A DNA stretch of 64,000 nt, taken from contig JAOANR010000003.1 in assembly GCA_030278955.1 (NCBI GenBank), forward strand, positions 52,610,902 to 52,674,901. The letters run 5' to 3'. Each line of letters starts with the position of its first letter. The stretch's first letter is position 1. Below the pieces are notes generated by a model, which was not told the DNA's origin, made no database searches, and was given only the letters and a program-made list of their open reading frames with translations. The DNA comes from Hygrophila difformis. Lineage: Eukaryota > Streptophyta > Magnoliopsida > Lamiales > Acanthaceae. Positions 24,500-35,078 of the stretch are shown piece after piece. The translations under genes were made by a program, and so were the position numbers.

Positions 24500-24835
24500 C
24501 TAGTGTCTCATGACGTCCTCCGGTGGGGTAGCAGGATCTTCCTCCGGATCTTCCTCCTCCGAACTCGGCGGTAGTAGGTCGTCAAAGATAGTGTTTAAAT
24601 CTTGCCCGTGGGCATCGATGTATTCCTTTAGTATTAAGTTTTGTGTAGTGAGGGTTTGAACTTGGCGTTCGAGTTGGTTTATGCGGTGATGATCCGCCTC
24701 TCTCAAGTTGCCCATGTGATGTAAATTGGCCTCCAATTGAGCCATACGGTACTTCATCTGCTCTAGGGTCTGGTGGGAATCGAGATGAACACTCATCATC
24801 CTGACCAACAACTGCATCATGTCTTGACTAGCCAT
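24500..24835 (-). CDS. Small coiled-coil ORF upstream of Tekay-2 gag
   Basis: A 111-residue frame lies between the leader repeats and gag, ending 261 nt before the gag ATG on the same strand. The predicted protein has a methionine/leucine-rich N-terminal half with heptad-like spacing (about 7-85: MKYRMAQLEANL, then INQLERQVQTL). A strongly acidic, proline-containing tail follows (SSEEEDPEEDP, about 91-105). No zinc knuckle, signal peptide or membrane segment is seen. The same frame occurs in Tekay-1 at 4412-4747 with one nonsense codon and an excess of silent differences, which argues for past selection on the protein. I know no described function; a gag accessory or nucleic-acid-binding role is only a guess. 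Alternatively it is a translational control ORF in the leader. Confidence 0.65.
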   Translation of the reverse strand: MASQDMMQLLVRMMSVHLDSHQTLEQMKYRMAQLEANLHHMGNLREADHHRINQLERQVQTLTTQNLILKEYIDAHGQDLNTIFDDLLPPSSEEEDPEEDPATPPEDVMRH

Positions 24836-24861
24836 CTAGCGCACGCAAGAGATCTAAGTTA

Positions 24862-25022
24862 ATATTCGCCAAGATTCTAGTTCAATTCGCCCAGATTCTA
24901 AGTTCGAGTTTCCAAGATTCTAAGTTCAAGTTTCGCCAAGATGCTAAGTTCAAGTTTCGCAAAGATTCTAAGTTCAAGTTTCGCAAAGATTCTAAGTTCA
25001 AGTTTCCAAGATGCTAAGTTCA
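24862..25022. repeat. Tandem repeats in the Tekay-2 leader
   Basis: About seven units of 20-25 bp are based on TTTCGCAAAGATTCTAAGTTCAAG, with a close-to-identical pair at about 24955-25000. The same array with different unit sequence and number is in Tekay-1. An AT-rich AATAATAGTTTAAAA stretch follows to 25250. Confidence 0.8.
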
Positions 25023-25259
25023 TAGCAGAGATGCGACATGCATATGCAAATGATAATTTCCCCCCAATAATAATCTAATACACCATATATTTTTCCATTG
25101 GTTTTAAAATAAAGAATAAAAATTCTTCCATGGAAATAATACTTTAAAATTTAAAATAATAGTCAAAATATTAATAATAGTTTAAAAATAATAATGGTTT
25201 AAAAATAATAGTTTAAAAATAATAATGGTTTAAAAATAATAGTTAAAAAAAATAGCCGG

Positions 25260-25271
25260 GCTCTGATACCA
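25260..25271 (-). promoter_or_regulatory. Tekay-2 primer-binding site (initiator-Met tRNA)
   Basis: On the minus strand TGGTATCAGAGC lies three bases inside the 5' LTR, complementary to initiator methionine tRNA. Confidence 0.92.
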
Positions 25272-25274
25272 ACT

Positions 25275-28084
25275 TGTAACACCCCGGTTTTTTGGTCACC
25301 CAGGTCGGGATGTCACCGCCACATCTCCCTAGTAAGACACGGTTTCTCCGAGCTTACTAAAGAGATGCAAGGCTAGGTATTGCAGTATTTAAAAACACTT
25401 AAAGCATTCAAAATAGCCCATACAATATAATTCGAAAATAATAATAGCATAGCGCAGCGGAAATATTTAGTTTAGTACAGTATCGCAGCGGAAAATATAA
25501 AAAGGGCCGACATGGCCAAAACACGGGTTAAACAGGCCCGTTCATAATATAGTCTAAGTACGAAATTTAAAAGCAAAATAAAAGTTCCCAAAATCCCATG
25601 CATGATTCGTGCTCACACATGCTCATTCCATATATTCTGTAAAGAAAGGAATAAAAATGGTTTTGATCAGCAAAATTGCTGAGTAAGTTAACACATGCAT
25701 GATCGTAGGGTTTAAAAGCCATAACTTTAATAATTTAACAAAAGCATGATAATAACATAATATTTGATTTCATATAATCCATATCATGTAGCACAATCTA
25801 TCTCAGGCTCTATTTAATAACACATATCACATGGTTCAAGATAATAGCCATAATTTAAATAAAGCATTTAAATACTTTAATTTGACAACAATATCATTTA
25901 ATCTAGTTTAATTTAATTTAGAATCCCCATTACATTCCCGATTTGGTATTTCAAAGTTTCACGATAAAAATCGCGATGTCAACAAGTTTAGCCGGTAGCC
26001 CGGCGGCCGCAGCCGTATCAGCCATACCCAGTACCACTCCGGAGCCTCGGGAAACCCATACGGATATTCACGAGAGTGTAGGCTCTAAGTTTCGCCGTTT
26101 TGGCAATATCACATTTCAAGTATAGCGCGCGGGGTCACCATCGTCCATTACGGCACGAAGTGAATCGTTAGGGGGCACCCTGCAGAGCACTCACCCCTAA
26201 TTTTAATTTATCAAGTTTGTAAGGGGATTTAGTTTTTAAAATCTGCCTTCCATTGTATTAATTTAGAAATAATATCTCAATTCGTTTCAACCCTAAAGGT
26301 TAATTCCATGTTTCAACAAGATTTCAAAATTTCGTTTCGGTAAATCACAGTTTACTCCAAAATTCGTCTAAAATCAGATTTAATTCCAAAAATTCCAAAA
26401 TTTCATATCTGACTCGGAAACATCAAGATCTACAACTTTCGTGTTTTAACTTTTTCAATCCGAGATACCTAAGTAGGTCAAAATCGCCAATTTTCACATA
26501 AGAAGAAATCTGTCCGAGTTCAAAGTGTCGCAGTTTACTAATTTCACATTCTACCATATCAATTCAACTCCAAATTTAATGAAATTTGACAGGGATCATC
26601 TTAAGACATTTATCTACAACTTTCATGTTTGGCCAAAGATCTAAAACGGCCTAGATCCTATGTCAAAAACGTGATCAAGATCATTCCTAAGTTCTGTCCA
26701 AGATTTCAAGATCTAAAATCAAACAGTTCGGTTTCAACGGGTTTTCACATATCAAATCAACTCCAAAAATTCTCAAATTTTTACAGTAGCTAGGTCTAAG
26801 TCTTAGGAACGTTTTTCGTGTTTTAAGTTTTTCCGTTTGAGTTCGTTTTAAGGGTCGGAAAAATTCAACAATTCTGTTGCGCCGGTAGGAAAACAAAAGT
26901 GGACAGATCTATGATTCTTGTCAAATCTTTTAGGTTTCGAATGTTTTAAAATCTCCCAAAACCATGTAAGGTTAACTTACAGTGTCTATGAACGTCGGGA
27001 ATGTCCAATTCGGAGGCGTGGCTTCCAGATCACCGTTTCTCCTCTCCGTTCGTCGGGTTCTACGATCTAGATTCGATACGGGGGTGTAGAAAGAAAAAGG
27101 AGATGATTAGTATTCGTTTTCGAATCGTTTATTGAATAAAGATTGGACCGAGACTTACCACGACTATGGAGATCTGTAGAGAAACTCGTCCAACAGCGTT
27201 CGTCTTGGTTTCATGCCTCCGACGACTCCGAATTTAGGGTTTCGAACGTATAGAATGTTTTAGGGTTTTGTAAACTTGTTCGGGGCTCCCAAGGGGCTTA
27301 TTTATAGAATTCTTAATCCCTAGGGCGTCCACAACCGACCTAGAGGTCTGGAGTCGAGAGATGTTCAACCGAAAGTCGAAAAATCCGCGTTTGGGTGAGA
27401 GATTCACGCAACGACCGAATCTGTGGGGTGGCGCGGTCGTGGCGCGCTAAAGCCCCTTCACCGCGCGGCCACCGCGCCGACTTCGCCTGGACTTCGGTCC
27501 GGGCGGGTCGTGCGATCCGTCGTGCTTTTCCGCCTCTCTTTCGGGTTTCTATCCCTCTATGCTCCCGAATTCCGATTTCCGGGGTATATTCGGGTTCATA
27601 CTTTCTCTCTAATTTTATTCTCAGTTTAATTGGATGTTTTGGACTCGAATACTCGAGTTCATTAGTGTCGGGTTTTGGTGTACCATTTATCCATCCTTTT
27701 ATTGAATTAAATTCCTTTAATTCCTTTTTAAGTAAAAATCTCATTTCTCATTTCCTTATCTTTATTTATTTCTTTTATTTGCTGGATTGGTTTATTTATT
27801 TATAGTATTCATTTTATTTATTATTTATTTATTTAATTATTGTTTTATTTTATGTTGGAAAATTCTCGGGTATTACAGTCTACCCTCCTTAAGAACCAAC
27901 TTCGTCCTCGAAGTTGTGTTTCGGCTTTTCTCGTCTCGTGCTAAGGTCTTGTGTTTGTTTTATTATGTTGTGACTGAACTTAGAATTAAACTTCTAAGCT
28001 GCCTACGTACCCGGTAAAGGGATCAAGCCATAACGTAGTTCAAAAGTTTACAAAAAAATGCACGAAAAATTAGGGGGTATGACA
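25275..28084 (-). repeat. Tekay-2 5' LTR (2,810 bp)
   Basis: It nearly matches 16682-19490; most differences are transitions. The TATA box is at 27298-27306. The outer end GGTATGACA is followed by the CTTTC duplication at 28085-28089. The internal TG/CA boundary is at 27877. Confidence 0.93.
27298..27306 (-). promoter_or_regulatory. TATA box of Tekay-2 5' LTR
   Basis: On the minus strand the sequence is CTATAAATAAG. It is the likely promoter of the Tekay-2 genomic RNA, because this is the 5' LTR in element orientation. Confidence 0.65.
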
Positions 28085-28089
28085 CTTTC

Positions 28090-28612
28090 TCTTGAGCTAC
28101 AAGGCTACTGTGATGCTGATTGGGGGAACTGCCCTACTATCAGGCGCTCCTTGACAGGCTACTGCATTTTCCTTGGAAACTCCCTTGTATCCTGGAAAAC
28201 AAAAAAACAAGATGCTGTATCTCGAAGCTCTACTGAGGCTGAATACCGGAGTCTTGGAGTCACCTCAGCTGAGCTGCTTTGGGTTCATTCTCTCTTTAAG
28301 GAGTTGGAGCTGCCTCTTCCTACTCCTTTTCCCCTTCATTGTGACAACATGTCTGCCATTCAACTTGTGAAGAACGCCATCCATCATGAACGAACCAAGC
28401 ACCTGGATGTTGGCTGCCACTTTGTTCGAGATCATTTCCAGCTGATCCAAATTGATCCTGTCTTTGTCCCAACCACTCACCAACTTGCTGACATATTTAC
28501 CAAAGGGCTAACCCCTCGTCATTTCCATCATTTCTGCTCCAAGCTGAAGCTGTGGAATGCTTCAGCTTGCGGGGGGATGTTGGATCCACTGAGTCCTCTT
28601 CCAGCAAAGTGA
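28090..28612 (+). pseudogene. Copia-1 pol, 3' part (RNase H)
   Basis: This continues Copia-1 pol after the nested Tekay. RNase H motifs are visible: CDADWG near 28109, SSTEAEYRS near 28225 and CDNMSAI near 28340. The C-terminus includes the usual QLADIFTKGL segment near 28480. The frame runs through the polypurine tract into the LTR and stops at 28610-28612. Confidence 0.92.
28569..28577 (+). promoter_or_regulatory. Copia-1 polypurine tract
   Basis: GCGGGGGGA lies directly before the TGTTGG start of the right LTR. Confidence 0.8.
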
Positions 28613-28860
28613 AGAACAAAGCTGCTACTGCAACTCGTGTGTGAAGAAGTAGTGTTGGGCTTATTTCTATCTACCACTCTTAATTCCTTTTATTTGGGCC
28701 TTTTATGTGTGTACAGCCCATTTACAGTCTTAGCCCATATCACTCGTTGTTGGCTCACATTACTTATAGGGATCTTCTTCCCTTTAGTCATTTTGTAACA
28801 AACTCTGCAGAGCAATGAAACAGTGCGCAATTTCCCTTTCTCTTTCTCTCAAATTCCTCA
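28578..28860 (+). repeat. Copia-1 3' LTR
   Basis: It has TGTTGG...TTCCTCA termini and the same 283-bp length as the left LTR, with about two mismatches. It is followed by the CGAAC target duplication. Confidence 0.94.
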
Positions 28861-28865
28861 CGAAC

Positions 28866-29011
28866 AAATGCCTATCCAAACCCTGGACAAGGATTCAACC
28901 TTGAACTGGATTGCATTGCTCGAGAACCTACGTGCCCGAGTGAACATTCGAAAGGAGGTTGCCTCGAGAACCTTGGGATCGAGCAATGGTTTTCCAGGTC
29001 CATCGTCATAA
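28866..29011 (+). pseudogene. Type I MADS-box gene, 3' part
   Basis: After removal of the Copia element and one copy of CGAAC, the frame from 12341 continues here without interruption. It encodes a short C-terminal segment including LNWIALLENLRARV and ends with TAA at 29009-29011. The exact frame continuity shows that both halves come from one intronless gene. About 150 nt of likely 3' untranslated sequence follows. Confidence 0.85.
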
Positions 29012-29940
29012 TTCCATCCAATGGGGAATCCGATGCTTGGTGGAGCTTATCAGAATCAGAATCAACATGGAAGTGCAGGCGGGTGGCTAGTTCTTGAAAG
29101 GGTTTGCGGGTAGTGAAGGATCGGGGATGGTCAAACGGAGGGTGGTTCTCAAAGTAACTTGTAATTTTTTAAAAAATATAAGGATCATGTAACTAGTAAA
29201 AAAATGTGTGTAGTTTTTTCTCTGTAAAGTTCTTGCACTGTCACATTTTTTATCGATATTAATATATACTTCAGTTCGGAATAGTTTGTTTTGCTTGATT
29301 AACCTTTTCTTTTTTAATAATTAATTTTAAACGCAATAATAGAAAAATTAACAACTCAAACATGCATGTTGTTGTAGGATTGGTGAGGTTGAGAATTAAA
29401 TGTTTGCACTAGTTCTAATTCGAATTATTATGGTATAATTTTGTAAAATATATATTGGTTTAAAAATGTAAATATTATATAATGCATTAACATAATTTTT
29501 TTTTTCGGTAAAAAGGGAGGGCCGTAGCCATATTATAGCAATGCATTAACATAATTTAATTGCATAAATATAATTATCTAAATTTTATATATTTATACAT
29601 TTTAATAATCATTCACTTACATAAACTGATAAAAGATTTCGCATTTTAATAATTTGTTCAAATATAACTTTGCTTATATATATGATGCATGCATTAAATC
29701 CTTGTTTGAATTAATATTTTTTTTCTTTGCTGTTTTTTTTAGTAAAAATATTGCAACAACAGAACCCAACAAATTCCAAAAGATTGAATATTTATTTGTT
29801 AAAAAGTTTGATCGATGGGAATGATAGATTTAAAATAATTATTAAAAAATATTTATGAACTCAATTTAAGGCTCATTTATGATTAACAATCCGAGCTCGA
29901 GCAGCCTCAGTAATACTCGACTCAACTCATTTAACAGTAC
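29012..29940. other. AT-rich sequence between the MADS remnant and the Tat element
   Basis: No gene or complete element is seen. The last 70 bases before the Tat element contain CGAGCTCGAG and CTCGACTCAACTC, resembling the Xho-like repeats near ends of some hAT-type elements. Confidence 0.45.
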
Positions 29941-29945
29941 ATACT

Positions 29946-30605
29946 TGTTTGGCTCGGGTGTAGCCAAGGACCTTTTTCTCCTCAAGGGAGGCTACCGGAA
30001 AATGATCAAACCGATTACGGGTTCGGATTAACAATAATGCGCCCACAATTGACTGAATCTTCTTTGAATTGATCAACAATAACAAGATACAACGGAGAAT
30101 CTGCCTGTTGTTAAGAAACAACGGCGGAATTCACCAAAAACAGGGAACCAAACTACGAGCTGCTAAGGAGCAACGGTGGATTTGGAAATGGTAACCGCTA
30201 CAAACTAGGCTAGATTCTAAGGAAAGCTGTAAAGGAAAACTGTAAAGAAAGCAGTAAAGATAACAAGGAATTAAAATTGATAAAAGGAATTTGGGGGTTG
30301 GATTGATCTCTCTGATTTTGAGTGTGTTGACCCCTATTTATAGCCGGAGCTGGAATAACCGCTCTCCGGCTAACTCCTCTGAGCCGAATTCTTTCTCTCT
30401 TCAATTCGGTTGTTTTGGTTTCGGCTGTTTCTTCCCATTTCGGCCGAAATCTTCACCAGCCTCGATTCCCTCCCTTCGGTTTACTATGTACTTTCGGCCT
30501 TACTAATCTTGAGCCCATCTTCTTTTGAGACTTCCTCTTTCTTCTGGCCCATGTCTTATGGCCCAATAGCTCTTTCGCGGCCCATTATTCCATATGGCCC
30601 CAACA
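29946..30605 (-). repeat. Tat 3' LTR (660 bp)
   Basis: TGTTTGGCTC...GGCCCCAACA, nearly identical to 41496-42155. A TATA box (minus strand GGCTATAAATAGGGG) lies at about 30334-30342. Confidence 0.94.
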
Positions 30606-30815
30606 GATGCCCTCCTTACTTGGGCGAATTTCTTTCATGCGAAGGAGCCCAAGTAACTCCTCTCTCTCTTTTCCTCTTCGTGCGCTAACTCCTCCTTAAT
30701 ATCCGGCCACGTCCTTTTGTGCCCTTTCATTTGCCTTTACTTTTGTTTTTATAGCCATTTTTCCCTTTTTCTGTTTCCTCGTTCTCCCTTCGTCTTCTTG
30801 CTTCTTTTCCCATCG

Positions 30816-33800
30816 ATGGCGCAACCGACTCTTTCCCCTTCCTCTCAAAAGATCAAAGATGTTGAAGATTCCCTAGTTGAGACTTCTTCGCTTCGTCTCA
30901 TTGGTGACGGCCTCGTTACCCTTGGACCTCTTGCGACTTCAACTGAGGCCACGACTTCTGCTTCTGTTCTTTTTGGGGAGTCGAAGACGATCCCCTTGTT
31001 TTCGGACTATTTCTCTGTCAAGCTTTTCGGCCCTCTCAATACCTGGCCGCTGGTGACTCAGGAACATGTTGCTTGGTTCGAAAGGGCCCTTCCTCATTGT
31101 GGATTAGGTTGGGTTAACTCTGGCATTGTTCACTTGATTAAGCTGAGTACTCAACCCTTTCCTACTACTTACAATTACATTCAAGCCCTTCTTTGCTTCT
31201 GGAACTCATCCATTAACTGCTTCTGCTTCCTATGGGGTATGATGACTCCAACCATTGAGGATGTTAAGCTTCTTCTGGACTTGCCCTCTCTTGGAAAGCC
31301 CGTCTTAGGTGTTACTGATTCCGACAAGCCTAATACGAAGAACACCGGCTTTGCTTCCGGGCTCACCTTTGCTTCATGGATTAACAAGTATCGTGGGGAT
31401 AAGCCCGAATTTTCTGAGGACAAATCTGTGGCTTTTATGATGCACTTCCTCAGCCGATTCTTTTGGTGCGCCCCTGCCAAGAATGTTGTTCTTGAGACCT
31501 ACCCTCTGGCCAAGGCCCTTATGAAAAAGAATCATTTGCCTCTCGCCGACTATTTCTTGGCGCATCTATATTCTGGCATGTCTTCCTTGGTTCATGGATG
31601 GGTCGACGACCACTCTAGCCGATCTCATGGCCCTCTTTGGTTCCTTCATCTCTGGCTGGTATGGCATTTCAGGGATATGTCCCGTTTTGAACCTCAACCT
31701 TTCGAAACTACCCATCCTTCTGCTAACGATCTTCTCGGGGTTCGGTTTCCTGAAATGCGCACTGAACAATGGATTTACTACTTCATGAACCGATCCCCCC
31801 TTAGTCCTTCTTCCTGCCACCTCTATTCTGGCACTCCGGATAGTTGGGTTTCGGCTATCAACACTCCCCCTTTCGGTAGACCCCTTCCGAAGGCGTTTGC
31901 TCAAGTCTGGAATGCTTGTATCATTCCTCGTCACATTTTCAACTGCTCGTTGTTTGTTCCCCCTGACCATTCTATCCTTTCTGAGGTTTACAATCCTCAC
32001 TTAGTCAGCCGTCAATTCGGCTTTGTTCAGGATGTGGTCACTCCTCTCTATGGAGACCCAAATCGATACAGCAAATCCTTCAAAGGATTCGGCTCTGAGA
32101 ACAGCCGAAATCTCTGTCGTACTTGGGCCCTCCGGATTTGCAACTTTGAAGTTCGTTCTTTCGACGTCCGCCCTGGTCTTTCAACCGAGCGTTTCGATAC
32201 CTGGTGGGAAAAAGCTCTTTCTTATGCTAATTTTGGCACTAACTTGCAGAGCCTCCTTGTTTCTCGCGGCTTTCCAGGTATTATGATGTTTTCGGTTGTT
32301 GGTTCAGCCCCTGATTACTCCTGCTCTTCTCAAGAGGATGACCCTCTACTTCCTTTGCTTAGTAAGTCTTTCGGCTTTCTTTTTATTGTGTATCGTATAT
32401 TTTTCTCAGATTTTCTCTTTTTTTTTTCTTTGCAGGGGCTGCTTTGGATGATGTCTCATCCCTTCCCTCTCATCGGCGTATTTCGTCTGCTCCCGCTACT
32501 TCCGGAAAACGAAAACGTGCTACTTCTGGTTCAGGGAAGTCGAAAAAAGAACCTGCACCTAAGACGCTGCGACGTTCGGCTCGTTCGCCTCTTCCGGGTT
32601 CGGCCTCGTCTGCTGATCAGGTCTCTTGCCGTTCTTTTCTTCTATATTTTTTTTTCCACCATCTTCCCTTTAACATTTATCTCCCTTTTTTTCCTCTAGG
32701 CTCCTCGAGTTACCGTTTCTTCCGGCCCTTCCGAATCACCTAATCCCTCATCTACGGCCCTTGATCCTATTGATAAGGACCCGGCTATTACTTCAAGTAC
32801 CACTCCCGTTTCTTCGGCCGATATGGGGCTGGGATTGACTTCTCGAACACCTGAGGGTGGCAACACTGGTTCGGCTGTTCCCATTTCGACTACTTCCCTA
32901 GCCGTAGCTCTTCCCTCTTCTTCTATCGCCTCTATTCCTAACCCCTCCCCTGTTCACACTCGGCTGGGAGAATTGGCCGTTGGCAATGTTAATCCTTCTT
33001 CACCTTTCCCGGATAAGGATGTTCTAGATGATTTCTTTTCCCTTTCATTTGTCTCTTCTTCATCGGAATTTCCTCATTCTTTTAAAGCCTGCTTGGATAA
33101 GCTTGAACGCTTGATTTCTGAACAATCCGACGCCTTTTCCGTCCAAACCAGGCCTATCCTTTTGCTTATCTCTTATATCAGGCAGACTTTTCCTCAAGAT
33201 CTTCTGGTCTCCGGCTTGTCAAACGTCGTTGATGCAATGTTCACCTGTCTATTACGGATAGACATGGAGCTTCCCAGCCTCTTGGTCTTTCGCAAAACAC
33301 TCGAAGATGAGCATGCTTCTCTTACCCTTCACAGGGCAGAATTTGACAAGCATGCTTCTGACTATCATTCTTATATGAGTCGATTGTCGGCCAATGATGG
33401 CCTCAGATCCAATTATTTGAATCGTCTCTCCGCCATTGACTCTGAAATCAGCCGTCTTCAACATGAGGCACAAGGTGTGAAGAATGCTTTAGCCGAAGTT
33501 GACCAAGAATCGGCTCACTTGCAAGGACTTATTAAGGAGCTCCACAAATCTGCTCAGGCTCCGAGGGATAAACTTGCTAGTCTTAAAGAGAAAACAGACT
33601 ACCTTGCTTTGAGGTTATCCTTCAGTGACACCGTCCTTAATGTTTTCCGTGACTTGTGGTCAGACACTCAGAAGGCGCTTAATCAGATTCGCTCTGTCGC
33701 GGTTCAACTTCCTTCGGTGCCAAATACTTCAATGGCTTCTGATAACCTTTTCGTCAATCCTCCTTCAGGGGATAATCTGAAGAATTCTGGTAATATTTAA

Positions 33801-34070
33801 TTTGTTCTTTTGGTCCTGACGATATACGATGATTATGTCTTCCTTTTCTTCTAATTTCTCTTCTTAGATGCTCCGTGTGATCCTTTCGAAGATACTACCG
33901 ACAAGCTTTTCTCGTCCCAACCCGATGATCCTCTGGTTTCGGCCGAAGCTGAAGCTCGATCGTATCAGGAGTTTCAATCAGTATTGGATCCGACTCCTGC
34001 TAGTAATTCGGCTGCTCCCCTTACCAGTGACTTCGGTGAAGACATTGCTTATGATTTGAGTGGAGATTGA
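30816..34070 (+). CDS. Plant mobile domain protein, four exons, antisense within the Tat element
   Basis: Exons predicted from open frame and GT-AG signals: 30816-32361, 32436-32620, 32700-33789, 33868-34070. Phases are 1, 0 and 1, and the total is 3,024 nt (1,007 residues). The start ATG GCG follows ATCG; an upstream TTG extension is not needed. Residues about 60-430 resemble the aminotransferase-like plant mobile domain (PMD), with MMTPTIEDVKLLLDLPSLG at about 142-160. A basic KRKR cluster (540-543) could be a nuclear signal. A long coiled coil occupies about 780-900, and the tail is acidic. PMD proteins such as MAIN/MAIL1 are nuclear and affect transposon silencing; here the gene probably was captured by the element. 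It is intact by eye, with no internal stop. Splice sites need RNA support. Confidence 0.8.
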
Positions 34071-34358
34071 ACTTTGTTGTTGTTGTTTTCTTTTTTGGAT
34101 GTAATAATATCCCCCCTTACTGTACTCTTGGTTTTTATTTCGGCCGATTCGCTCTGTATACTTAATCGGCCCATTATAAAATATTTGTCTTTTTGCAGAC
34201 TTATTTCGCCTGTTTCTTCCTTGTTCCCAAGGATATTTTCTGATACAATATTATCTTCTGCAGCTTTATTGGGATTCTTGAAACGTTTCTTCCGTAATCA
34301 ATGCTTTTCTCTTTACGTTTCCTTTTTTTGTTGTAACTGACATCTCTCCATTTTTCTC

Positions 34359-34366
34359 TATAAATA
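34359..34366 (+). promoter_or_regulatory. TATA-like box downstream of the PMD gene
   Basis: TATAAATA is followed 47 bp later by an ATG (34413) opening a 75-codon frame. It looks like a plant promoter on the same strand as the PMD gene and antisense to pol. Confidence 0.35.
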
Positions 34367-34412
34367 CCAACTCCTCTCCACTTCTTGTTCCATAATCTCG
34401 CAAACACCAATC

Positions 34413-34894
34413 ATGAACATTTTGATGCTTTTAATTCCTCCTCCTCCCTGGCCCCCTTGGCCCGTTGGCTCTTTGGTTGATCCTTTACTTATAAGCCGAA
34501 AGCCCTTTTCATATGCAACGCGAGTTCAACTAATCCTTTCACCATTATCTTCATATAATTTGGGAACTTCCCACACTTTTCTCAACATGTATTCCGACGG
34601 TCATACTCGGGCTCTGCCCCATCCCCTCTTGTTGTTGTGACCCGTCGTAATCTTACTAATATCGGTCCCAAAGTCCTGGGCGGTCGAATAACAATTGCGC
34701 CTTTCTATGGGACCGAATTATTTTCTAAGCTCCGAAGGCCATACCCCTCGAACTTCATCCCTATCTTCAATGCTAAGAAGGGGGTATCCTTGCTGGAGCA
34801 GATTAAAATTTTCTTCTTCCTGGTCTGGGAGTTGGCTTTCTTGGCACATCCATCTCTTCTCTCGCCGGCTAGAAGAATTTGGGCTTGGGAATGA
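34413..34894 (+). pseudogene. Possible second antisense ORF in the Tat element, frameshifted
   Basis: An ATG frame (34413-34640) and an overlapping frame open from 34559 to 34894 together could encode about 155 residues with one frameshift. The second part reads like real protein (for example GGRITIAPFYGTELFSKLRRP) rather than low complexity. I do not recognise a domain. It may be a remnant of the captured gene segment or chance. Confidence 0.3.
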
Positions 34895-35078
34895 ATGTTG
34901 GCCATCTACCACTTCGGATCCCACTTGCCTCTGCCTCTTTCTAGCCGTTTTAGCCCAGGACGTTTCCCTTGTATATTGTAATTTCGGGCTATCGACGCCG
35001 CTTTCGGCCGAAGTAGCACCTTTTTTGTACTTATTCGTTCATGCAATAAAATCTTTACTTTTTCGCATCGCTTAATGT

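Larger units (their letters stand above)
16682..28084 (-). mobile_element. Tekay-2: complete chromovirus-type Ty3/Gypsy element nested in Copia-1
   Basis: It spans 11,403 bp between perfect CTTTC duplications. Long LTRs (2,809 and 2,810 bp) differ by roughly 17 substitutions and one indel by eye (about 0.6 percent). On the minus strand the order is 5' LTR (25275-28084), primer-binding site, tandem-repeat leader, pre-gag ORF, gag-pol with C-terminal chromodomain, polypurine tract, 3' LTR (16682-19490). The chromodomain and the gag-protease-RT-RNase H-integrase order identify a chromovirus; long LTRs and gag features fit Tekay/Del. It appears structurally intact and young. Confidence 0.95.
12342..28860 (+). 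mobile_element. Copia-1: complete Ty1/Copia element, itself interrupted by Tekay-2
   Basis: Two 283-bp LTRs (12342-12624 and 28578-28860) differ by about two bases. The flanks carry a perfect 5-bp duplication CGAAC (12337-12341 and 28861-28865). A primer-binding site for initiator-Met tRNA follows the 5' LTR and a GCGGGGGGA polypurine tract precedes the 3' LTR. Domain order is gag, protease, integrase, reverse transcriptase, RNase H, as in Ty1/Copia. Without the nested 11.4-kb Tekay the element is about 5.1 kb. The sublineage is not assigned. Confidence 0.95.

Noticed and set aside
30717..30815. Upstream extension of the PMD protein
   Set aside because: It depends on a TTG start and gives a phenylalanine-rich leader; the ATG at 30816 is preferred.
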